The translations under genes were made by a program, and so were the position numbers. This document shows, in pieces, positions 1-7,323 of a DNA stretch of 64,000 bases. The number at the start of each line of letters is the position of its first letter. The first letter of the stretch is position 1. The DNA is from Methylacidiphilum infernorum V4 (lineage in GTDB: Bacteria; Verrucomicrobiota; Verrucomicrobiia; Methylacidiphilales; Methylacidiphilaceae): NCBI RefSeq assembly GCF_000019665.1, contig NC_010794.1, forward strand, positions 1,240,001 to 1,304,000, read 5' to 3'. Below the pieces are notes generated by a model, which was not told where the DNA came from, did no database searches, and saw only the letters and a list, made by a program, of their open reading frames with translations.

Positions 1-62
1 ACAGCTAATCCTCCAACGGCTATGGAATGAAGAGTTTCCCACGATAACATGGCAATTTTCAT
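1..62 (-). CDS. Glycosyltransferase (glycogen synthase-like), N-terminal fragment
   Basis: Reading leftwards from an ATG at 62, twenty codons are open to the window edge and contain the motif SWETLHSIAVGGLA. A short beta strand followed by a Ser-Trp-Glu and a Gly-Gly-Leu-Ala loop is the usual start of GT-B fold glycosyltransferases of the glycogen/starch synthase type, where the glycine loop contacts the nucleotide sugar. Only the N-terminus is visible, so donor and acceptor cannot be named. It is divergent from the aminotransferase at 515. The assignment rests on 20 residues and is an inference from family knowledge. Confidence 0.55.
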   Translation of the reverse strand, partial: MKIAMLSWETLHSIAVGGLA

Positions 63-514
63 AAGATAATAAAAAACCTAAGAGATTAATACGGTTAGAC
101 ATAATATAAACCCGGGACCCAGAGATAACACTACCTTAGGGTTAAATAAGAGTTTTGTTGCTTTTTTGATAGGTGTTTCTCTGTAACGATCAAAACCGCT
201 CCGCCAGGCTACTTCTGCTTAAAGAGGAACAATTCCAGTTCCTGCTTTGCTCAAGACGAATTCGCCCGGGCCGGGGAACCCGGAGCTGGGCCTTCTTCCC
301 CCCAGGGGAAGACCGTGATTCTGAAGGCCGATACTCGCCGAACATTCATGAAAGAGCATAAGGGCAAAAACTTGCTTTTGAACTGCCTACACCCCTTTCC
401 CTACCGGTGATTCCTTAACAAAATCTTTAAAAAACCCTTTGTTTTTTTACTCCTCTACTTATAAAACAATCCTATCGATAAATCAACTTGGTTTTCGCCT
501 ACAACTTGAACGAT
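63..514. other. Divergent intergenic region with GC-rich hairpin element
   Basis: This 450-base spacer separates two divergent genes and should hold both promoters. Most of it is AT-rich, but about 180-345 is clearly richer in GC. The strongest structure is at 289-329: GGCCTTC (289-295) can pair with GAAGGCC (323-329), and a TTCCCC/GGGGAA stem nests inside. A second GC-rich inverted pair (CCGGG/CCCGG) lies just upstream at about 266-283. A GC-rich structured island in AT-rich spacer is a common sign of a non-coding RNA or leader, but I do not recognise a known family. No convincing protein gene is present. Confidence 0.35.
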
Positions 515-1636
515 ATGAGCAGTTCGAAAATTTCTTCCCTTCAAATTCCCAAGCGGCTCTTGATGGGACCTGGCCCAAGCATTGTAGCCGACTCGATCCT
601 GGAAAAAATGGGCAAGGCTCCCGTAGGACATCTCGATCCCTATTTTCTCTCCTTGATGGATGAAATAAAAGTCATGCTAAGAGAAGTATTCCAAACGACA
701 AATGAATTTACCTTCCCGATCAGTGGAACGGGAAGCGCAGGCATGGAGTTTTGTCTCGTCAACCTTGTAGAACCGCAAGACACGATCTTGGTAGGGATAA
801 ACGGTCTATTTGGAAGGCGCATCGCTGATCTCGCCCTAAAGTTAGGAGCCCATGTTCATACCCTTGAAGTAGGATGGGGAGAAGCCATCGAAGCCGAACA
901 GCTCGAACAAGCCCTTAAAAAAGTAAAACCCAATCTTGTGGCCTTGGTCCATGCCGAAACTTCTACGGGAATCTGCAACCCCTTAGAAGAGCTTGCTCCA
1001 ATAATATCCAAAAGTGGCGCCCTTTTTATCCTTGATACCGTTACTTCCTTGGGGGGATGCCCGGTCTTTATCGACCGTTGGTCCGTTGACGCCACCTTCA
1101 GCGCTACACAAAAGTGCATTGGGGCTCCTCCAGGACTTTCCCCCGTTTCTTTTAGTCCCAAAGCCATGGAAAAGGTAGCGCAAAGGAAAACAAAAATTCC
1201 CAGTTGGTATTTTGATTGTTCTCTACTCTATGGTTATTGGGGATCTGAACGCTCTTACCACCATACCGCACCGATCAATAATAATTATGGTTTACATGAA
1301 GCCTTGAGGTTAATCCTCGAAGAGGGATTGCAAAAAAGGTGGGAACGGCACAAAAACGCCCATCTCCAACTCAAAAAAGCTCTTTCTGAACTTGGGCTTG
1401 AATTTTTTACCCCTGAAAATCGCAGGCTGTGGCAACTCAATGCCGTTAGGGTTCCCCAAGACAAGGACGAAGCCCTTTTGCGTAAGAAACTCCTTGATCA
1501 ATACGGTATCGAAATAGGTCCGGGGTTGGGACCTTTAAAAGGAAAAATATGGCGTATTGGACTGATGGCCGAGGGGGCTAATCAAGAAAATATCGCTAAA
1601 TTACTTGAAAGCTTAAAGCAGGTTTTAAAAAGTTAA
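515..1636 (+). CDS. Alanine-glyoxylate/serine-glyoxylate type aminotransferase (class V)
   Basis: A fold-type I PLP enzyme of about 373 residues, close to the usual length of the alanine-glyoxylate/serine-pyruvate aminotransferase family. The PLP phosphate-binding segment GTGSAGMEF is near residues 71-79. The Schiff-base lysine is in SATQKCIGAPPGL (about K200), and the Asp of LDTVTSLGG lies before it. The family moves an amino group from alanine or serine to glyoxylate. In a RuBisCO-using autotroph this would recycle glyoxylate made from phosphoglycolate; that role is inferred. The frame is open from a TTG at 488, but the ATG at 515 is preferred because the homologous part begins there. It converges on the ArsC-like gene with only 8 bases between the ends. 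Confidence 0.85.
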   Translation: MSSSKISSLQIPKRLLMGPGPSIVADSILEKMGKAPVGHLDPYFLSLMDEIKVMLREVFQTTNEFTFPISGTGSAGMEFCLVNLVEPQDTILVGINGLFGRRIADLALKLGAHVHTLEVGWGEAIEAEQLEQALKKVKPNLVALVHAETSTGICNPLEELAPIISKSGALFILDTVTSLGGCPVFIDRWSVDATFSATQKCIGAPPGLSPVSFSPKAMEKVAQRKTKIPSWYFDCSLLYGYWGSERSYHHTAPINNNYGLHEALRLILEEGLQKRWERHKNAHLQLKKALSELGLEFFTPENRRLWQLNAVRVPQDKDEALLRKKLLDQYGIEIGPGLGPLKGKIWRIGLMAEGANQENIAKLLESLKQVLKS

Positions 1637-1644
1637 AAAAGATA

Positions 1645-2010
1645 TTAACGGAGGGAATGGAGAAATTCTTTAATTTTTTCAGGAGGCCTCCCAAGAATGG
1701 CTCTCGTTCCATATTCAACAATGGGCCTTTGAATGAGCTCAGGATGTTTTAAGATGAGCTCCACAAGCTCTCCTTGCCGGAGTTGCCTTTTCCCCAGCCC
1801 GAGTTCGGAAAAAACTTCCTCTTTTGTCCTTAGGATTTCAGGAAATCCTACATCCAGTTTTTTTAAAAGTTCCGCCCATTTTTCCTTGCTTAGAGGATGG
1901 ATAAAATAATCTCTTTTTTCGTAATCCACCTTTAGTTCTTCAAGCAGGGCTACCGCTCTACGGCAAGTAGAGCAACTCGATTTTACATAGATAAAAAGTT
2001 TTTCCGCCAT
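1645..2010 (-). CDS. ArsC/Spx family thioredoxin-fold protein
   Basis: A 121-residue protein with the full length of the ArsC/Spx family. It opens with a beta strand and a CSTC redox pair at residues 13-16, followed by a helix (RRAVALLEELKVDYEKRDY) typical of glutaredoxin-like arsenate reductases. The family includes thiol-dependent arsenate reductases and Spx-type regulators. The sequence does not decide between them, and no ars operon lies nearby. The conserved RPIVEYG segment near residues 94-100 resembles the RP-[IV] region that holds the anion-binding Arg in ArsC. It is convergent with the aminotransferase. The family assignment is secure; the substrate is not. Confidence 0.8.
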   Translation of the reverse strand: MAEKLFIYVKSSCSTCRRAVALLEELKVDYEKRDYFIHPLSKEKWAELLKKLDVGFPEILRTKEEVFSELGLGKRQLRQGELVELILKHPELIQRPIVEYGTRAILGRPPEKIKEFLHSLR

Positions 2011-2049
2011 TTTCCCTATTTTTCCCTTTTTAACGCTCCAAAGTCAACT

Positions 2050-2500
2050 GTTCCTTTTTTGCACCTTTCAACCTTCAACGAATTAAATAGGTCCTCTTCA
2101 TAACAAGCGAGTGATGGACCGGAATCTCAAAACAATGTTGGATAAGGGACAAGAAATTCAAAAGGAATAACGAATCATCGCTTGCATCCAAAAAGGCATC
2201 TGGAGGGCGGCATACTCGAGGTTCGCGGTGCACGCGGGGGTGAAGCCGGGTGCTCCCGCGATCCAGTAGTGGTTGTCGGTGAAGTTGTAGAACCAGATCC
2301 GCGCCTCCCAGTGCTTGGCGGCGTAGAAGAAGCTCGCGTTCAAGGTATACCAGGCCGGCGCCCGGACGGAGTAGTCATAGGAGAGGAATTGGCCTCCCTG
2401 CGCGATCGCCCATAAGGAGGCGCCGAAGCCCGAGTCGGTCTTGTAGGTGAGCATCAGGTTGCCGTACTCCTTGGGAAAGCCGATGAAAGGATAGATGCCG
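2050..2500. repeat. Left copy of duplicated receptor 3' end and flank
   Basis: The segment from GTTCCTTTTTTGCACC at 2050 to about 2500 is nearly identical to 6872-7323. It covers the 3' flank and the last roughly 115 codons of a TonB-dependent receptor. Beyond 2500 similarity falls sharply. It marks the left end of a tandem duplication whose right unit is 6872-9723. The duplicated part is GC-rich compared with surrounding DNA. Confidence 0.9.
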
Positions 2501-2676
2501 TGGGGAAGGGATATAATCTGGCTAACGGGCAGATTATAAAGGGCGGCCACCGTGGCTGAACAAGGGGTAAGTTGGGGAAGAAGGGCCGACATGGGCGGCT
2601 TGGTAAGAAGTTTGAGTATAAGGAGTCCCTTCTGGGGGGAAATCTTCAACAAAATAAATACCCAAAGCAGATTCAA
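2158..2676 (-). pseudogene. TonB-dependent receptor, C-terminal barrel fragment
   Basis: The last roughly 125 residues are almost identical to the end of the intact receptor at 6981-9515, including FIGFPKEYGNLMLTYKT and the terminal beta strand ending MQAMIRYSF. A C-terminal aromatic strand is the outer-membrane insertion signal of beta barrels. The first 45 or so residues of the frame show no receptor homology, and there is no signal peptide or plug domain. It is therefore a remnant: the cut-off 3' end of the left receptor copy, whose 5' end survives at about 5455-6663. The gap between them is filled by another receptor gene. Expression as a functional protein is unlikely. Confidence 0.85.
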
Positions 2677-2811
2677 TGAGAGAAAGTTTTTTTCATTTTC
2701 CAGTTGAATTTAAATATCATAAGCTCCCTTATCCCAGGGAATGAAATATTCCCAATGCTTCTTTATTGGTCTTCTTCTCTTTTTTCCAGTCACCCTAGCT
2801 AAAAATGGCGA

Positions 2812-5800
2812 TTAGAATTTCCAGGCGATGGTGCCTTGGATCCAAAATGGCAGGCCGGCAACAATGCCGCCGTAATCGTTTGTCCGATCGGGCATGGAGC
2901 CAATGGCGTAGGGAAGCCAGTAGTGTTCGTTGGTGAGGTTGTAGATCCAGAGGGAAATTTCCCACTTCGGCTGGGAATAGAAGATGCGGCCGTTAATAAG
3001 GTATTGCCAGGGGATCGCCGTGGCGTAGTTGTAGCCGAGAAACTGCGGGCTCATCACGAGGGCACTTAAGGTTACGCCAAAGCCCGATTCGGCCTGGTAG
3101 GTCACCATGGCGTTGATAACCTGCTGGGGCCAGCCGATGAAAGGATAGGTACCGGGAGGAAAGCTCAAGTTGTCGTTGAGCGGCAGGTTGGCCCGTAGGG
3201 CAAGGGCAGTGGAATAAGTCTGTGACATAGGTGGCCCGGAGGGCAAGCCGGACCAATCTTCCACACCATGGCCAAAGAAATAGCCCGTGCGCATCCACCA
3301 GTGACGATTGGGTTGATAGGTGAGGTTAGCTTCAAGGCCGGTCACGGTCGCCGGGGTAGGTGGAACATTGACAAAGTTAAAGAGGGGAATTTGCTGTGAA
3401 AAGCCGGCCAGAGAGGCATAAAGCTTGTTATCGAGAAGGCTCCACTTGAAGCCTCCCTCGAAGAGTTGTTCCTTTAAATTGAAGCTGCTTGAAGGCAACC
3501 CGCTAGGATAGACGTTAAATCCCCCGACCGCCCCTACATTGGCGACATACATCCAATCGTAGGTAAAGTAAGCGGTCCACCAGGGAACGACCTTGTAGAT
3601 GACGCTAGCATTCACCATGGGAAGCTCTTGGATGGTTTGGGCTTGGATGAAAAGCTCGGGAGGAGTTCCCGGCGGAGTTTGGCTCGAAATGAAATAGGTA
3701 GTGGCGCGAGCCCCAACCAGGATTGAGATCTTATCGGTAACCTGGATATCATGCTGGTAGAAGGGTGCAACCGTCCAGTAGTTGGAATCGGTCGTTCCGG
3801 CACTTCCATTGAGCGGCTCGAAATAGACGCCGGGCATACCCGGGATCGGCCACTCTCCGCCTCCCGGGGCCGAGGGATTACGGATCAGGGATTGGAAGAA
3901 AGCGGTCTGGGTAAAGTTCCAGCTCGTGGGATTGGTTCGGAGGATATCCCAGGCGTTTGCACTGCCAAACCATAGTTGCGACTCATAATCGAGATTGTGT
4001 TCAAACCCCCATTCGACCCCGGCGTCAATCTGGTGTTGGACCAGGAGCTTACCAAGCAGCCTGTCTTCCCAAGAAGAGATTTTATCCGATAGGTCGTTAG
4101 AACCTCCAAACCGGGTTATGAGCTCGGTACGGTTGTCTATTTGATAATCTCCCATGGCTACTTCGGTGTAGTAGGAAGCCGGAGCGACTACCGCATTCCG
4201 TCCGTAGTAGGCAAAAGTGTTGTTGCGAAGTAGCAGGCCATCTCCCAGTTGAAGCTGTTGGACCAACTGGATGAATCCCGTGTAAGCTCGACCTTCCGAT
4301 TCAGGGTTGTTGGCAACCATTCTTCGGCTAATCGGCTCAAGAGGTCCCGCATAGGTAGCAAATCCCGGGTTATTGACCGTGCCGATTTGAATTTGAGATA
4401 GAGGCAAAGAACCGGTATTGTAGAGCCCATTCTGGATAAGAGCGGTGGTTGGCCGATTCATCCACTCCATCATGGGAGTGAAGTCGTAGGTTCCAAAATC
4501 GGAGTAGAAGTTGATCGAGTAGCTTTCGGTGGGTCGAGCGCCAAGGGTGAAATAAACGTTCTCCTGGTCGTTATGGACATTGGGCTGGTAGTAGCTTCCG
4601 TTTTCAATGCCCATGTAACTGAGCCGGTAAGCTGCCTTGTGTTCTTTATCCACGGGTCCTCCTAGATCCGCTCCCCACATGTAATTTTCATACATGCCCG
4701 TGGTGTCCCATAGCTGGCCGCGAAAGCGGTCGAAATAGGGCTGCTTGGTAATGTAGTTGACCGTTCCGCCTGCCGGCTGCTCTTGTCCGAAGACGGCGTT
4801 GGCTGGACCCTCTGTAATATCCTCGGACTCGACCATGTTCCAATTAAAAGGGGTAAGTGGCATTCCCGCTTGGAGAGCGGTCAATTGGATACCATTGATG
4901 TAGGGTTGTGCAGCCATGCCGCGAACGGAAGGGGCAGCCATCATACCACCGCTATTTTCGCTGATCGAGCCAGGGATCAAGAAAGCGGTGCTCAACGGAT
5001 CGATATAGCCTTGGGCAGCCATGCCGGAGGAACGGATGAGGGTTTGACTGACCTGAGTGAGTTGCCGCGGAGTGTCCAAAACAGAAAAGTCCATGCCGTA
5101 GACCGAGGAGCTTTCTGTCGGAAGAACATCCGACGCTGGCAGAGCCGCAGCCGTCACCGAGACTTCGGGGAGCATAATTTCTGTTCCCACAACGGATGAA
5201 GACGAATCAGGCGGAACTGTGTATCCGCAGTTCAAGCAAAGGGAAAAAAGGGAAAGGATCGTGGTTGAGACTAACTGAATCTTTCCCTCTTCTCGTCGAG
5301 CTGTTGACAAGGCAAGCTTTGAGCCCTGCCATCGAGGGTCCTCATGGTCCCTGCAGATAAAAAAGAGGGCATAATCCCCTCTACTAGCCTTGCGATTTTT
5401 ATACGACAGGTTGTGCAGGCAGGAAGCTTTCTTGGCACGCCCGCCCCTACCCTCATGTTGGGAGAATGATTTAGCTGGTATCTTTAGAAATAAGGCTAAT
5501 AAAGCTAGGCTAACAACTAAGGCATAAGAAAGGGGAAGGGATGCAAAGACAAAAGTTAGGGGGACAACCCTTTTTGCCTGGTTGGTTGTCGAATGCCAAC
5601 TTCCCGAATATTCCAAGTCTGTAAGGTAACGAAAAGCTACCCCGGTATCCAAGTTTTGCCAGAATTTTTTGGATCCTTTTCTCGCCTCGTTAAACCGTAG
5701 CTCAAGACGGTCGGCTACATCTATTCCATAAGGCATGACGACCCAGGTGGGGAAAAGCCACCTATTCACGAAAGCCCGCTCTTCTGTTAACTCAAGAGAA

Positions 5801-6663
5801 CTGATCGGCTGGCTGACCGCGTAGAGTTGGCATGAAAAATCAAAAGGGATGTTAAATATATTGGACTTAATGCTTAAGGGCACCAAGGGACCCCACAAGG
5901 TGGCATACCCAAAACCCGGAAGAGGTGTTCCTACCCCAGGATGAAATTGCCCAAAGGGGCTGGATGAAATAGCCGGCGGAGTATAGTAGCCAATCCAATT
6001 CCTGCTTTGGTAAAGTCCATTATCGATAAGGTTTTGAGTCGGCCGATCTATGCCCGTATAAGGAACAAGATCATTGAAATCCAGCTCCCCATTCCAATCC
6101 AACCGGAGGGTTCCCGATGGCTTCAAGCTTAAGGCAAGATAAGCACACTGCCGGTTCAAGTAGGAACCCTCATGGTAATTATAAGGCGCATAGCCGTCCT
6201 GGCCAAAGTAAACCAACCGGTAAGCTAACTCTCCTTCCTTAATGGGGCCACCCAGATCAATGTTCCAAAAGTTCGTCCCATACATCCCAAAAGTATAAAA
6301 AGCATCTTCCCGAAAACGGTCAAAATAAGTCTGCTTGGTCAGTTCATCGAGATAGCCTCCCGAAAATTCTTGCGGTCCATAGATCACGCCCACCGGCCCC
6401 GTAACCAGCTCCGGACCATAAACTGAAGAACGAGGGAGCTCTTCTGCCGTCGCTTGCCCTTCATTCTGGGGAGAAGTCGCGCTAACAAGGACTTCCGGCA
6501 TCAAGAAGAAAGAAGAAGAATTAACTCCTTGCTCATCCGCAGCAAGCATCAACCCTATGCCTAAGGGCTTAAGAGGCCAAAAAAGGAAGAAAAAAAACTG
6601 AAGAAAATAACCAAACCCCTTCTTGAAAAAATAGAAAGCAGCTACGGGCTTTTGAATCGTCAT
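2812..6663 (-). CDS. Chimeric ORF: truncated receptor fused to a complete TonB-dependent receptor
   Basis: One uninterrupted frame of 1283 codons, far longer than the 750-900 residues usual for the family. Residues 1 to about 400 match the N-terminal half of the receptor at 6981-9515, with an 86-residue deletion of the plug after SSVYGP and a further gap near residue 300. Residues about 400-450 resemble translated spacer. From about residue 452 a complete receptor begins: a signal-like segment (LVSTTILSLFSLCLNCG), a TonB-box-like LPEVSVTA, a plug (GPANAVFGQEQPAGGTVNYITKQPYF) and a 22-strand-type barrel ending TIAWKF. The second receptor has no ATG near its signal; a TTG at 5310 would give an 832-residue product with a normal signal peptide. 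The real product may therefore be 2812-5310 rather than the fusion. Such receptors import metal chelates or cofactors across the outer membrane with TonB; the ligand is unknown. Confidence 0.8.
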   Translation of the reverse strand: MTIQKPVAAFYFFKKGFGYFLQFFFFLFWPLKPLGIGLMLAADEQGVNSSSFFLMPEVLVSATSPQNEGQATAEELPRSSVYGPELVTGPVGVIYGPQEFSGGYLDELTKQTYFDRFREDAFYTFGMYGTNFWNIDLGGPIKEGELAYRLVYFGQDGYAPYNYHEGSYLNRQCAYLALSLKPSGTLRLDWNGELDFNDLVPYTGIDRPTQNLIDNGLYQSRNWIGYYTPPAISSSPFGQFHPGVGTPLPGFGYATLWGPLVPLSIKSNIFNIPFDFSCQLYAVSQPISSLELTEERAFVNRWLFPTWVVMPYGIDVADRLELRFNEARKGSKKFWQNLDTGVAFRYLTDLEYSGSWHSTTNQAKRVVPLTFVFASLPLSYALVVSLALLALFLKIPAKSFSQHEGRGGRAKKASCLHNLSYKNRKASRGDYALFFICRDHEDPRWQGSKLALSTARREEGKIQLVSTTILSLFSLCLNCGYTVPPDSSSSVVGTEIMLPEVSVTAAALPASDVLPTESSSVYGMDFSVLDTPRQLTQVSQTLIRSSGMAAQGYIDPLSTAFLIPGSISENSGGMMAAPSVRGMAAQPYINGIQLTALQAGMPLTPFNWNMVESEDITEGPANAVFGQEQPAGGTVNYITKQPYFDRFRGQLWDTTGMYENYMWGADLGGPVDKEHKAAYRLSYMGIENGSYYQPNVHNDQENVYFTLGARPTESYSINFYSDFGTYDFTPMMEWMNRPTTALIQNGLYNTGSLPLSQIQIGTVNNPGFATYAGPLEPISRRMVANNPESEGRAYTGFIQLVQQLQLGDGLLLRNNTFAYYGRNAVVAPASYYTEVAMGDYQIDNRTELITRFGGSNDLSDKISSWEDRLLGKLLVQHQIDAGVEWGFEHNLDYESQLWFGSANAWDILRTNPTSWNFTQTAFFQSLIRNPSAPGGGEWPIPGMPGVYFEPLNGSAGTTDSNYWTVAPFYQHDIQVTDKISILVGARATTYFISSQTPPGTPPELFIQAQTIQELPMVNASVIYKVVPWWTAYFTYDWMYVANVGAVGGFNVYPSGLPSSSFNLKEQLFEGGFKWSLLDNKLYASLAGFSQQIPLFNFVNVPPTPATVTGLEANLTYQPNRHWWMRTGYFFGHGVEDWSGLPSGPPMSQTYSTALALRANLPLNDNLSFPPGTYPFIGWPQQVINAMVTYQAESGFGVTLSALVMSPQFLGYNYATAIPWQYLINGRIFYSQPKWEISLWIYNLTNEHYWLPYAIGSMPDRTNDYGGIVAGLPFWIQGTIAWKF
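5455..6663 (-). pseudogene. TonB-dependent receptor, decayed N-terminal half (part of chimeric ORF)
   Basis: This is the 5' half of the left copy of the duplicated receptor, read in frame with the receptor downstream. It keeps a signal peptide close to that of the right copy (FFKKGFGYFLQFFFFLFW) and the motif LPRSSVYGP. It lacks 86 plug residues relative to the right copy and loses homology after the segment aligned to the right copy's SGSWHPTSNQA. Bases 6413-6663 are nearly identical to 9265-9515, whereas 5455-6400 has diverged and is less GC-rich than the matching part of the right copy. Without an intact plug or the C-terminal barrel strands it cannot form a receptor on its own. Confidence 0.75.
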
Positions 6664-6872
6664 TAAAAAAAGCTTATATAAAGAAAAGGCCCCTCACTGC
6701 TAACTCTTGCTTGTTCCATTTTTGACTCCATCTTGCAGTAATAATCACCCTTAGCCACTTTTTTCTCCTTTTCCCCAAGTAAAGGAAGGCTCTTGACCGT
6801 TCCTAAAAATGGACTTATAGAGCTCTTATTCCCCGTTGGAGGAGTCCTTTTACTACGGTTTTGTGCCGAAAG
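6664..6872 (-). promoter_or_regulatory. Structured 5' leader of receptor locus, copy A
   Basis: About 209 bases before the ATG at 6663 are almost identical to the leader of the right receptor copy (9516-9723). On the minus strand nested complementary segments can pair: ACCGT (rc of 6855-6859) with ACGGT (rc of 6796-6800), GGACT (6843-6847) with AGTCC (6811-6815), and a C-rich arm with GGGG (6831-6834). Nearer the start, TTACTGC can pair with GCAGTGA. No Shine-Dalgarno sequence precedes the start codon, which follows a T-run. One change between copies, C to T in the C-rich arm, keeps a G-U pair. I do not recognise a known riboswitch; a cis-regulatory RNA is an inference. Confidence 0.45.
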
Positions 6873-7323
6873 TTCCTTTTTTGCACCTTTCAACCCTCAA
6901 CGAATTAAATAGGTTCTCTTCATAACAAGCGGGTGATGGACTGAAATCTCAAAACGATCGTTGGATAAGGGACAAGAAATTCAAAAGGAATAACGAATCA
7001 TCGCTTGCATCCAAAAAGGCATCTGGAGGGCGGCATACTCGAGGTTCGCGGTGCGCGCGGGGGTGAAACCGGGTGCTCCCGCGATCCAGTAGTGGTTGTC
7101 GGTGAAGTTGTAGAACCAGATCCGCGCCTCCCAGTGCTTGGCGGCGTAGAAGAGGCTCGCGTTCAAGGTATACCAGGCCGGCGCCCGGACGGAGTAGTCA
7201 TAGGAGAGGAATTGGCCTCCCTGCGCGATCGCCCATAAGGAGACGCCGAAGCCCGAGTCGGTCTTGTAGGTGAGCATCAGGTTGCCGTACTCCTTGGGAA
7301 AGCCGATGAAGGGATAGATGCCC
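6872..7323. repeat. Right copy of duplicated receptor 3' end and flank
   Basis: This segment is nearly identical to 2050-2500 and directly abuts the leader copy that ends at 6872, so 6872 is the junction of the tandem duplication. It carries the 3' flank and C-terminal codons of the intact receptor at 6981-9515. One extra base in the flank shifts the offset between copies from 4822 to 4823. Confidence 0.9.

Noticed and set aside
173-361. 62-codon frame in the first spacer
   Set aside because: It crosses the GC-rich hairpins, has Arg-rich random composition and no ribosome site; better explained as structured RNA or spacer.
856-1183. Minus-strand frames inside the aminotransferase gene
   Set aside because: Opposite-strand shadows of a clearly conserved enzyme.
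6664-6872. Cobalamin riboswitch before the receptors
   Set aside because: The conserved core elements of that class were not seen in either leader.
6664-6893. Leader frame as a real leader peptide
   Set aside because: The frame is not kept in the second copy because of a one-base difference in the T-run, so coding function is not supported.
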